NCBI RefSeq assembly: GCF_009720675.1
Contig: NZ_WNJO01000008.1
Span: 62,001-126,000, forward strand
Direction: 5' to 3'
DNA: 64,000 nt
Origin: Secundilactobacillus folii
Lineage (GTDB): Bacteria > Bacillota > Bacilli > Lactobacillales > Lactobacillaceae
Program-made: the position numbers and the translations under genes
In this document: positions 8,954-17,215 of the stretch, piece after piece
How the letters are laid out: each line of letters opens with the position of its first letter
How positions within the stretch are numbered: position 1 is the stretch's first letter
The notes under the pieces: model-generated
Database searches by the model: none
What the model was told of the DNA's origin: nothing
Seen by the model: the letters and a program-made list of their open reading frames with translations, nothing else

Positions 8954-10942
8954 ATGGATCAAGTACTTTTATTAGTGATTATTTTAGCCGTAGTTGTGTT
9001 AGCTAATATTTTAGCTCGGCACGTCATGGTTATCCCGCTACCCTTCTTTTTAATTGTTCTTGGACTTGTGTTGGCACTTTTACCGGTGTACGACGGGTTT
9101 CATTTAAACCCGTCAATGTTTTCATTTGCGATTATTGCACCTTTACTATTTAACGAAGCACAGAACAGCTCCCGATTTTGGATCGGCAGGTCAATCACTA
9201 ATATTTTGTCTCTGGCAGTTGGTTTGGTGGTTGTGACCGTTCTAGCTGTTGGGTTAAGTATTCACGCACTTTATACGATTTTGCCTCTTAGCTTAAGCTT
9301 TGCTTTAGTGGCAATTGTGGCGCCTACGGATGCGTCCGCGGTCAATTCTATTTTTGAAGCCAACCCGATTGCTGAAGAGCAATCCGCAACGCTACAACAC
9401 GAGTCGTTATTTAATGATGCAGCTGGAATCGTTATTTTTGACATGGCATTAGCTGCCTACATTTCTGGTACCTTTTCGCTTGAGGGCGCGATTGGGACGT
9501 TCATGTGGGAGTTCCTGGGTGGCCTGCTATTCGGTGGTTTAATTGGTGTCATTGTGGTCAGCACACGCTTATTTTTGATTCGTCACAACGATGATACGCC
9601 GTTGATCATGGTACTCATTCAGCTACTGACGCCATTTCTGGTGTATTTACTGGCTGAGAAACTTGAACTTTCAGGCATTTTAGCCGTGGTGGCAGCGGGG
9701 TTAGTTCAGGGGTCGGAAAGGGATAAGCTTCGGCTGACTTCCTCTCGTATGCAGATCGTCACTAGCAACGTTTGGGAGATCGTCAGCGGTGTTTTGTCAG
9801 GTACTGTCTTTGTTTTACTGGGTCTATCATTACCAGATGTCATTAATATTTTAAATGAGCACGTAGATCCAAATATCACGATTATTCGGCTATTTTTCAT
9901 CGGGTTATTCTTATACGCGGTCAAAGGTGCGATTCGATTAATCTGGACGCGGTACTTACTTAAACGGCGAACTAAGACCGACCACGTATGGCGAGATAGC
10001 CTTGTCATGGCGTTGAGTGGCGCTAATGGGACCATCACGCTCTCACTTGCGTTTTCGATTCCTAATCAGGTCAACGGGCATCCCTTTATGTTGCGGGGGC
10101 CGCTGATTTTTGTGGCAGCAGTTGTTATTTTAACCAGTTTGATTTTACCGACGATCTTTGTGCCACTGCTTTTACCCGCGCAAGAAGAGTCACAGCCGCG
10201 TTTCAAATGGGTACGGCGAATGATCCAAGCAGGGATTAGTGATCTAGTAGCTGAAAAGCAACATCCTGGCGAAGCTCAAATTGTGATTGATTCGTTGCAA
10301 CAACAGTTGATTTTGGACAGTACACCTAAATTACGGATCGAGCGTCAGATCATGCGGCAAACCCATGATGTGGAGCGTAAAAAGGTTCAAGAAATGTATC
10401 AAAATGGTGATATCACTGAAGATGAGATGGTTTACTACAATAAGTTTCTGGAATTAAATCACTTTTCTTCTGATGAAAAAGTTTGGAAAAACGTTTTGTT
10501 GAGGATCCGGTTTAGCTTGCATATTGGGACGCTTTATAAGGATCTGCACCGGGCTCAAGAGGCGTTCTTAACTGCCCCGGTTGCCTTGGAAGAGGTTTAT
10601 TGGCGTGAGCAGTTTGAAAAACATGGTGAGGACATTTTACCGATTGAAGAAGCTGGATTTAATGCAGTCATGGACTTTTTGAAGCAAAATAGCGGCGCAA
10701 ACGGTGTTGAAACCAACATGGTACGTCGCTTCTACCGAACTCGTCACCGTCGTATTCGCAGTGGCGACGTTGATCCTGACATTGTTTACCAGTTGTTTAT
10801 GCGGGCCTTCCACGCGGAATATGAACTGATTCAAAGAGCAATTGCCAATGGCGATATCAACGCGGATCTAGCCGAAAAGTTACAGCAACGAATCTCATTT
10901 GATGAGATCACTTATATTCAAAATAGTGAATCGTATCAATAA
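8954..10942 (+). CDS. CPA1-family Na+/H+ antiporter with cytosolic C-terminal domain
   Basis: The 662-residue protein has about 12 hydrophobic segments in residues 1-410. The CPA1 ion-site motifs are present: APTDASAV at 123-130 and FNDAAGIVIF with N154-D155. A charged cytosolic domain of about 250 residues follows and may sense pH or ions. It exchanges Na+ (or K+) for H+ at the plasma membrane. The ATG follows GGGAGAGAAG. TATACT about 33 bases upstream could be the -10 of its own promoter, but the -35 is poor. No terminator is apparent after the gene. Confidence 0.9.
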   Translation: MDQVLLLVIILAVVVLANILARHVMVIPLPFFLIVLGLVLALLPVYDGFHLNPSMFSFAIIAPLLFNEAQNSSRFWIGRSITNILSLAVGLVVVTVLAVGLSIHALYTILPLSLSFALVAIVAPTDASAVNSIFEANPIAEEQSATLQHESLFNDAAGIVIFDMALAAYISGTFSLEGAIGTFMWEFLGGLLFGGLIGVIVVSTRLFLIRHNDDTPLIMVLIQLLTPFLVYLLAEKLELSGILAVVAAGLVQGSERDKLRLTSSRMQIVTSNVWEIVSGVLSGTVFVLLGLSLPDVINILNEHVDPNITIIRLFFIGLFLYAVKGAIRLIWTRYLLKRRTKTDHVWRDSLVMALSGANGTITLSLAFSIPNQVNGHPFMLRGPLIFVAAVVILTSLILPTIFVPLLLPAQEESQPRFKWVRRMIQAGISDLVAEKQHPGEAQIVIDSLQQQLILDSTPKLRIERQIMRQTHDVERKKVQEMYQNGDITEDEMVYYNKFLELNHFSSDEKVWKNVLLRIRFSLHIGTLYKDLHRAQEAFLTAPVALEEVYWREQFEKHGEDILPIEEAGFNAVMDFLKQNSGANGVETNMVRRFYRTRHRRIRSGDVDPDIVYQLFMRAFHAEYELIQRAIANGDINADLAEKLQQRISFDEITYIQNSESYQ

Positions 10943-10962
10943 GAAAATAATGCTTGTGTTTC

Positions 10963-10990
10963 TTGTGTGAAATTAGTAACATAGTATATA
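10963..10990 (+). promoter_or_regulatory. Promoter upstream of the small hypothetical gene
   Basis: TTGTGT and TATATA are spaced by 16 bases, about 130 bases before the predicted start codon. This leaves a leader of roughly 120 bases in which I recognise no known RNA motif. Confidence 0.5.
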
Positions 10991-11119
10991 GTAGGAATGG
11001 TTTTGTAAGCTTTGGGGATAAAGTTGCGTTGCGCATTGGCAGGTATTACTACTGCTACGATGTGGACTAGCGCTGATAATGAACAACCAATATTCAGAAC
11101 TAAAAAGGGAGATGACGTG

Positions 11120-11512
11120 ATGATCGATTACACACTCAAAATTCGTAATAAGGTGACTTCTAGAGACATTGTGGTTTCCTATCGGGCAACGGTTGATAAT
11201 GACCAAAAGGATCTGACGACCGGTGAAATGAAGTTTGACCTTGGAGCCGCCAATGTTGACTATCTTACGCACAGTCAATTTGTTCTTGGAATTGTTGAAA
11301 CTGTCATTTTAAGGTTGAATCCCAGTTGTGTGCTTGACCGGATCGAAGTTGACCAATCGGCCAATCGACTGAAACTACAAATCCCCAATACGCAAGAATT
11401 TCGAAATTATATTCAAGAGCATCACTTATTGAAAAATGTCGCACAAACTGCCGTAGCAAATGGACATCGGGCAATAAACGTCTCAATTTCAACTCCTTTT
11501 AAGTTGGGTTAG
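11120..11512 (+). CDS. Conserved-looking hypothetical protein, unrecognised
   Basis: I do not recognise a family. The predicted protein is 130 residues, acidic to neutral, without signal peptide or membrane segment. Its alternating hydrophobic pattern (MIDYTLKIRN, DIVVSYRATV, RLKLQIPN) suggests a beta-rich fold. The start at 11120 is chosen because GGGAG lies 8 bases upstream; the frame stays open back to an ATG at 11012 with no good binding site. It has its own promoter and a strong terminator, so it is probably a real monocistronic gene. No context links it to the antiporter or the downstream NEAT locus. Confidence 0.6.
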   Translation: MIDYTLKIRNKVTSRDIVVSYRATVDNDQKDLTTGEMKFDLGAANVDYLTHSQFVLGIVETVILRLNPSCVLDRIEVDQSANRLKLQIPNTQEFRNYIQEHHLLKNVAQTAVANGHRAINVSISTPFKLG

Positions 11513-11532
11513 ATTGGGAACTAAATACAGAC

Positions 11533-11563
11533 AAGCACTTCTAAATATTGAAGTGCTTTTTTT
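11533..11563 (+). terminator. Rho-independent terminator
   Basis: AAGCACTTC pairs with GAAGTGCTT across an 8-base loop and is followed by a T-run. Confidence 0.85.
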
Positions 11564-12190
11564 ATGCAAAGCCTGTAAAGTCACTAAGCCCATGCTAAAA
11601 AATAATCCAAATATTTATAATAATTAGGTTTCCAATCAAATTATTTGTAGAATTTTTGGCTGTTGTAAAAGTCTGAGATGACTTGGTTTGCCGGTGAGTG
11701 AGCCAATTTTATCACTAGACTCTTTTTTGAATGGTAATTTTCAGAGGGTAAAACAATCATTCAAGAAAAGCACTCATTTCACGCAGGTAATTTCTAAATG
11801 ATAAAGGTGATCCCAGAAATTGTTAGAATTAGACAATCCTAAATTAACAGTTCGATGTGGGACTTTAAATAGTGTAGTTGATAGGCAAAAATTAATGGGA
11901 ATTTATATAATTTTATTGAGGAGCTTGTTAATGATTTTATTCATTAATTAACAGCTTAATCCATAGTAGCACCGCTTTATCAGGTGATAATTAAGTTTCT
12001 ATTTATCAATAGATTGGTGAAAAACTTAGTAATTTTGCAGTTTTTGGTTTTCTTCAAGTGGGAATTGGTTGTATAATTATTTTTATAGAAGTTATTTATA
12101 GGCATTCTAATTTGCAAACGATCTTTCGGTTTTTTGATAATCAGTTGATCGCGTTTACAAATGTTGATTTATTTTATTGGAGGAATTGAT
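11564..12190 (+). other. AT-rich intergenic region upstream of the NEAT locus
   Basis: About 630 bases hold no convincing gene. A TATAAT at 12072-12077 could be the -10 of the NEAT operon, but no good -35 is seen 17 bases upstream. A second TATAAT-like box occurs in TTTATATAATTT about 300 bases before the first NEAT gene. I searched for a Fur-type inverted repeat and found only a weak fit near 12133 (TTGATAATCAGTTGATC). Regulation by haem or iron therefore cannot be read here. Confidence 0.5.
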
Positions 12191-13375
12191 ATGGATAATA
12201 ATTGGGCGAAACGGTTGCTCGGGGGATTATTATTGCTGTTTAGCTTGTTGTTAAGTGTAACCGCTTTAAACGTTAGTCAGGCATTTGCGGCGGACTACTC
12301 GAATGGCTCATATACTGTGAGTGTTCAATCATCGACTACAGCACCTCAATCTACTTCAGCATTGACTTTTGAAAATGGTCAAGCTTTAGTGAAGAATAAT
12401 GAGGCCACGGTTGAGTTGAAGGCTTCGCAAATCGATGGTCATGGTATTAAGAGTGCGATTGTGAATGGCAAAAAAGCTGAGATCAAAAAGCCATCGACAA
12501 TTCAGTTTAGATTGCAGGCGGGGGTGCCCACGTTAGAAATCAAGGTACTTGAAAATGGTTCCACAAAGGTAATGGCCTATAAACTGACTTTGAAATGGCA
12601 GAAGTCTAGTTCGGCTAAAACAATCAAGGCTTCAACGCCTTCAAAATCGGCAACTGCTGCAAGGGCTGATGCGTCCTCAAACGCGACGGCAAATAAAACA
12701 GCGACGAATGGTTCCGCAGTTACTGCTGACACGGCAACATCCGGTTCACAGATCAAGCCCCTTAATTCGTCAGTCACTGAAATGACATATCGGGTTTTGC
12801 AGGCAAATGGCAAGTCAACTTCTGAAGCTAATAAATATTATACGCATAAGGCTGATGTGCAGAAACTGGCTGATGGCAGCTACAAAGTCACGATGCATGT
12901 TGATTATGGCAAGAACTCTGGGATGACTGCAAAGGGATTTGTACCCTTAACAGTTAACGGTAAAAAAGTTAGTGACGTTAAGTATGGGTCAACAGCTAAG
13001 GATTACACAGCTAGTTTTAGTTTTACTGTTTCCAGTTTAGCTGCACTAACAAAATCACCGCTTAAAGGTACGATTCACGTGACAGTTTCCCTTGTAAATA
13101 TCAGTTCTAATTTCGTGATTTATTATCAGTTCAATGGTGCGGCAGGGAACACGAGTAGCGTTTCAAGCTCAGCTAGTTCTTCGAATTCGGCCAGTAATGG
13201 TTCACCAGCGAAGGTTCTGATCAAGCGTCAAAAAGCCAATCGGCCATCTCAAACAAGTAGTCGCCGGTTGCCACAGACTACTGAAGCCAAAACAACTTTA
13301 GCATCATTTGCGGGCATTTTGATATTGGTAGCATCGTTTAGTGCCGTTATATTCAAGAAAATTAACGTTCTTTAA
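12191..13375 (+). CDS. Sortase-anchored NEAT-domain surface protein (module A, copy 1)
   Basis: The 394-residue precursor has a signal peptide (residues 1-33, ending AFA|ADY). An immunoglobulin-like, NEAT-like N-terminal domain (about 35-138) is followed by an Ala/Thr/Ser linker, a NEAT domain (about 200-315) and a Ser-rich stalk. It ends in LPQTT at 360-364, a hydrophobic segment and a KKINVL tail. NEAT domains bind haem or haemoproteins on Gram-positive walls. At the usual Tyr-x3-Tyr haem motif this protein has N303 and N307, so ordinary haem-iron ligation looks lost and it may be a haemoprotein receptor. The ATG at 12191 follows GGAGG by 7 bases; a frame extension to 12161 has no binding site. 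Confidence 0.85.
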   Translation: MDNNWAKRLLGGLLLLFSLLLSVTALNVSQAFAADYSNGSYTVSVQSSTTAPQSTSALTFENGQALVKNNEATVELKASQIDGHGIKSAIVNGKKAEIKKPSTIQFRLQAGVPTLEIKVLENGSTKVMAYKLTLKWQKSSSAKTIKASTPSKSATAARADASSNATANKTATNGSAVTADTATSGSQIKPLNSSVTEMTYRVLQANGKSTSEANKYYTHKADVQKLADGSYKVTMHVDYGKNSGMTAKGFVPLTVNGKKVSDVKYGSTAKDYTASFSFTVSSLAALTKSPLKGTIHVTVSLVNISSNFVIYYQFNGAAGNTSSVSSSASSSNSASNGSPAKVLIKRQKANRPSQTSSRRLPQTTEAKTTLASFAGILILVASFSAVIFKKINVL

Positions 13376-13442
13376 AATATAATTTGGTGTCTAAAATAAC
13401 TTTCTAGATGATATAACATTTTTCAGAAAGGCAGGTTCAGAA

Positions 13443-13895
13443 ATGAAAAGAATCAAATGGTTTTTAGGATTGCTAGTGATTGCTGCTGTTGGATTTATAT
13501 TTGCATCGGTGCCAACCAATGCCAGTGCTAAGTCGATCAACTTTCAAGCATTAGCCTATGGCACGAACAAGACATCAATGGCAAGTCAGTATTTCGTTAA
13601 ACCGGCATCAGTTAAGGTTTCGCACCATAAATACGTGGTCACAATGCGAGTTAAGACTAAAAAAGCCTTGTCATCATTTCCGGTCAAGATGATTTCAGTC
13701 AATGGCAAAAAGCCGCAACACGTCCGCAAGGTGAAGGATCACGCCGGAAATTCTAATTTGTATTATTCGTTTACAACTACTAATTTAAAAAAGCGCGTTC
13801 ACGCTAAGCTTCACGTCAGCATTCCAAAAGTTTATACCGCTACGCATATGATTACTTTTAAATTCAGTACTAAAGGACTCCCAAAATTAAAATAG
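13443..13895 (+). CDS. Small secreted single-NEAT protein, haemophore-like (module B, copy 1)
   Basis: The 150-residue precursor has a signal peptide ending ASA|KS at about 29, then a single NEAT domain filling the rest. The lipid-facing haem helix motif SMASQYF is at 45-51. The iron-ligand strand reads IPKVYTATH, giving Y131 and H135 in place of Tyr-x3-Tyr. There is no sortase motif, membrane anchor or lipobox, so it is probably released or loosely wall-held, like a haemophore. It begins 68 bases after the preceding gene with AAAGG and AGG upstream. It is clearly homologous to the N-terminal half of the gene at 15503. Confidence 0.84.
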   Translation: MKRIKWFLGLLVIAAVGFIFASVPTNASAKSINFQALAYGTNKTSMASQYFVKPASVKVSHHKYVVTMRVKTKKALSSFPVKMISVNGKKPQHVRKVKDHAGNSNLYYSFTTTNLKKRVHAKLHVSIPKVYTATHMITFKFSTKGLPKLK

Positions 13896-14031
13896 TAAAC
13901 GAATTACGTTAACGTTTTGGTATTTTTGCCTGATGTCGAATCGACGGCTTCAGATCTGATTTAGAACGAATATCTTAATTTAAACAAATGCAATTATTTC
14001 TATAATGATACTTAAAATGGAGGAGTTAGTT

Positions 14032-15444
14032 ATGAAATTATACGGATTGAAAAAGGTTGTTGGGGAAGGCTTAGTCACTGTTTCTGTGATTTTAGGTGTT
14101 GGGGTGATTGGGCAAATCAATGCGGATGCTTCTAAGTATCAAGATGGTACTTATCAAGTTCCCGTTCATATATTAAAAAAGGGGACAAGTGAGTCTTCTT
14201 TAGCCCAACAATTTTTTAATAGCTCAGCTAGTGCAACCGTTGCAAATGATGATGCCAATATGTCACTGGGAGTCAATGCTTCTGGGCAACCTTACATGAA
14301 GGGCACTCAAGTTGACGGTCAAAACGCTTTAAGCGCCGACAGTAGCTCGTTAAATTACCAAGTACCAGTTGGCACTGATAAGAGTAATGTTGACTTCGAG
14401 CTTAATACACCAATAGGTTCAATGAACCAGTCTGCTGATTTCCAGTATGATTGGTCTGGGGTTCCATTAGCAACCCAAACAACACAGACTACCACAACGG
14501 GTACCAACAATGTTGATACGGGAAATCAGACTCAGACTAATGGTCAAGGCAGTACAACGAGTACCGGGCAGCAAAATGTGACCACTTCATCAACTTCCAC
14601 AGCAGCATCGTCAGCGACATCCACACCAACGGCGACTACCGTGGCGGGCTCAACTTCTCAAAAGAAACAATCAACGTCTCAGAATGTTTCACACGTCAAT
14701 TACCAAGTCCTGCAGGCGGACGGTTCATCAAAATCGGAAGCATCTCAATACTATACGCACATTGCTGACATTCAAAAGTTAAGCAATGGGACTTACAAGG
14801 TCACGATGCACGTTTCATACGGTAAAAACACCGGTATGGATCCCAAGGGATTTGTTCCACTAACGGTTAATGGGGTCAATGTCAGTGATGTGCAATATGG
14901 CTCAACGTCCAGCAATTATACGAATAGTTTTAGTTTTGTTGTGCCAAGTTTGAAAGCACTCAATCAAGGCTTAGTTAAGGGTACCATTCATGTGAGTGTG
15001 CCATTTATGCATATCAGTCAAGACTTTACCGTTAACTATGCTTTTGCAGCTACTAGTGATACTGGCGCATCGAATCAAAATCAAGGTCAGAGTTCAGCCA
15101 CACCAACTGCGACAAGTCAGAAGAAGACCGCCGAGAATCAAAAGCCTTCAGTCGCAACAAAATTGAGTAGCGGGGCTAAAAAAGTGACTGCAGCCAAAAC
15201 CGCATATCCAACCGCTCAAAACAACGGTTCGGCTAATTCAAGTGTTACTACCCAAGGTACTGGTGTTAATGCTTATGAGTCCGCAACTACTAACGGGCTT
15301 AAGACACCTGCAACTCATTCAAAATATGCTACTGGTAAATTGCCACAAACAAGTGAGAACGAATCAATCAGTGCTGTGGCCGTTGGCTTGACCAGTCTTT
15401 CATTATTACTCGGGACTCTCATTTTGAAGAAAAAAGAATCTTAA
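14032..15444 (+). CDS. Sortase-anchored NEAT-domain surface protein (module A, copy 2)
   Basis: The 470-residue precursor has a signal segment (about 1-31). A divergent NEAT-like N-terminal domain starts DGTYQVPVHIL. A Thr/Ser/Gln-rich linker leads to a NEAT domain (about 220-340), a disordered stalk and LPQTS at 437-441 with a membrane segment and KKKES tail. Its NEAT domain closely parallels that of the gene at 12191 (SEA..YYTH, KGFVPLTVNG). H327 replaces the first Tyr and D331 the second of the haem motif, leaving a possible His ligand. The ATG at 14032 has GGAGGAG upstream; TATAAT at 14001 suggests an extra internal promoter. Confidence 0.85.
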   Translation: MKLYGLKKVVGEGLVTVSVILGVGVIGQINADASKYQDGTYQVPVHILKKGTSESSLAQQFFNSSASATVANDDANMSLGVNASGQPYMKGTQVDGQNALSADSSSLNYQVPVGTDKSNVDFELNTPIGSMNQSADFQYDWSGVPLATQTTQTTTTGTNNVDTGNQTQTNGQGSTTSTGQQNVTTSSTSTAASSATSTPTATTVAGSTSQKKQSTSQNVSHVNYQVLQADGSSKSEASQYYTHIADIQKLSNGTYKVTMHVSYGKNTGMDPKGFVPLTVNGVNVSDVQYGSTSSNYTNSFSFVVPSLKALNQGLVKGTIHVSVPFMHISQDFTVNYAFAATSDTGASNQNQGQSSATPTATSQKKTAENQKPSVATKLSSGAKKVTAAKTAYPTAQNNGSANSSVTTQGTGVNAYESATTNGLKTPATHSKYATGKLPQTSENESISAVAVGLTSLSLLLGTLILKKKES

Positions 15445-15502
15445 TGTTGAGTAGCGATGCATTTCAGAAAAATTTTAAATTTTAATGAAAGCGGGTTTGA
15501 TA

Positions 15503-16315
15503 ATGAAACGACTCAAATGGTTGATTGGCACAATTGCCTTAGTGTTACTAGGTTTCTTGTTTACGCTACCCATGACTGCTCATGCACAATCCATTAATTA
15601 TCGTTCTTTAGTTTATGGCACGAACAAGAATTCAATGGCTAGTCCGTACTTTGTTAAACCAGCTAGTGTCAAAGTTGTTAACCATAAATACGTTGTGACG
15701 ATGCATATTAGGACTGCAAAGAAGCTTCACTCCTTTCCAGTCAAGATGATTTGGGTCGACGGGGAAACACCACAAAATGTTCGCCGAGTCAAAGATCGTT
15801 CTGGGAATTCCAATTTATTCTATTCTTTTTCAACTAGGAATTTGAACAAACGAGTCAATGCCAAGCTTGCTGTTGATGTGCCAGGTGTTTACAAAGCGAA
15901 ACATTTGATCACCTTTAAGTTTAGTACGGTGGGGTTACCTAGTTTACAAAGTAATTCAGCAACTAAGCAGACCACCACGCAAAGTAAAGGAAATCGGACA
16001 GCTGGCAACAAGGTTAAAGCCAAGTCTCCGTCAGTAATCAAAAAACAGGCTAATAAGCAAAAGAATCGTCAATCAAAACCAAATCAAGCTTCAAAGGCAA
16101 CCAATAAGCCAGCAAAAAAAGCCTCTTCTTCAAGTAATGCTTCCAAGACGAGTTCTAATTCTGCTCAACCTTCATCGAGTACTAAAACGAATTCTGCTGA
16201 TAACAAAGACCACAGTAACAATCATTCACGAGTAGCTTTCTTAATTGTCGGTGTTGTCGTTATCGTTGCCGTTGTTATTGGCGGTAGTTTAGTAGTCATG
16301 AGAAGAAAGCATTAG
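15503..16315 (+). CDS. Membrane-anchored single-NEAT protein (module B, copy 2)
   Basis: The 270-residue precursor has a signal peptide (about 1-28) and a NEAT domain (29-147) with SMASPYF at 44-50 and VPGVYKAKH giving Y130 and H134. A Lys/Ser/Asn-rich linker (about 150-240) and a single C-terminal membrane span (about 244-266) ending RRKH follow. It probably receives haem from wall proteins and passes it to the ABC receptor, the role IsdC plays in staphylococci, but it is anchored by a membrane span instead of a sortase signal. The start at 15503 aligns with the homologous signal peptide at 13443; the upstream ATG at 15485 lacks a binding site. Confidence 0.84.
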   Translation: MKRLKWLIGTIALVLLGFLFTLPMTAHAQSINYRSLVYGTNKNSMASPYFVKPASVKVVNHKYVVTMHIRTAKKLHSFPVKMIWVDGETPQNVRRVKDRSGNSNLFYSFSTRNLNKRVNAKLAVDVPGVYKAKHLITFKFSTVGLPSLQSNSATKQTTTQSKGNRTAGNKVKAKSPSVIKKQANKQKNRQSKPNQASKATNKPAKKASSSSNASKTSSNSAQPSSSTKTNSADNKDHSNNHSRVAFLIVGVVVIVAVVIGGSLVVMRRKH

Positions 16316-16326
16316 GAGGAGTTAAT

Positions 16327-17214
16327 TTGAAATCGCCGAGAAGAACCGCTTTGATCGTAATCTTGGTCATTTTGGTTGTGGGTGTTGTTGGCGGTTTGTT
16401 TGCCAACCATCAATTAGCTAAGAAACGGCATCAAGAGCGGATCGTTGCCACTACTTATGCAGTGGTTCAGATTGCAGATAAGTTGAAACTCCCACTGGTT
16501 GGGGTCCCCACGACGGCTAATAAAATGCCAGCACGTTACAAAAACGTGACGCGTGTCGGTAATCCGATGAGTCCTAGTGCGGAAAAGATTGCCTCAACGA
16601 AGCCAACGGTGGTCTACAGTGTGACGACCCTTAAAGACCAATTCGGAAAATCCTTTAAGCAGCAACATATCAAACCGTACTTTTTGAACCTACAAAGCGT
16701 TAGTTCACTTCAAAAAGTTGTTTCGCAAATGGGTCAAAAATACGACCGACAATCCGAAGCAAAAGCCGCTAACAACCAGATCAATCAGGCGAAAAAGAGG
16801 GCTAAACAACGGGCCAATGGTCATCAGCAGCCAAGAGTATTAGTATTAATGGGACTTCCTGGAGCTGGCTACATGGTTGCGACGAACCAGTCTTACGTGG
16901 GCAACCTCGTAAAATTAGCGGGTGGCAAAAACGTCTTTAGCTCAAAGTCCCAAGAGTACATGCAACCAAGTGATGAAGCCATTGAAAAGGCGCGGCCACA
17001 AGTTATTTTGCGGCTTGCTCACGCGATGCCTAATATGGTCATCCCAGAATTTAACCAAGAATTCAAATCCCAGTCATTCTGGAAACAAACACCGGCCGTT
17101 CAGGACAAACGGGTCTATGACCTAACTGAACCCAACTTTGACGCCACGGCTAATATGCGTGCTGCCAAAGCTTTAGGTGAAGTCTCAAAATGGCTGTATC
17201 CAGGGAGTAATTAG
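16327..17214 (+). CDS. isdE: IsdE-like haem ABC transporter substrate-binding protein
   Basis: The 295-residue protein has the periplasmic-binding fold of the haem/siderophore/B12 class. M81 in NPMSPSAEKI and H232 in RLAHAMP match in context the Met and His haem ligands described for staphylococcal IsdE. The N-terminus has one hydrophobic segment (about 8-27) but no cysteine, so there is no lipobox; it appears held by an uncleaved membrane anchor. The TTG start is 7 bases after AGGAGG and follows the NEAT gene by 11 bases. The permease starts one base after its stop, which supports a coupled transporter. Confidence 0.87.
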   Translation: MKSPRRTALIVILVILVVGVVGGLFANHQLAKKRHQERIVATTYAVVQIADKLKLPLVGVPTTANKMPARYKNVTRVGNPMSPSAEKIASTKPTVVYSVTTLKDQFGKSFKQQHIKPYFLNLQSVSSLQKVVSQMGQKYDRQSEAKAANNQINQAKKRAKQRANGHQQPRVLVLMGLPGAGYMVATNQSYVGNLVKLAGGKNVFSSKSQEYMQPSDEAIEKARPQVILRLAHAMPNMVIPEFNQEFKSQSFWKQTPAVQDKRVYDLTEPNFDATANMRAAKALGEVSKWLYPGSN

Positions 17215-17215
17215 T

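Noticed and set aside
12133-12150. Possible Fur box (TTGATAATCAGTTGATC) upstream of the NEAT operon
   Set aside because: Only the left half matches the 7-1-7 consensus; the right half matches at about two of seven positions.
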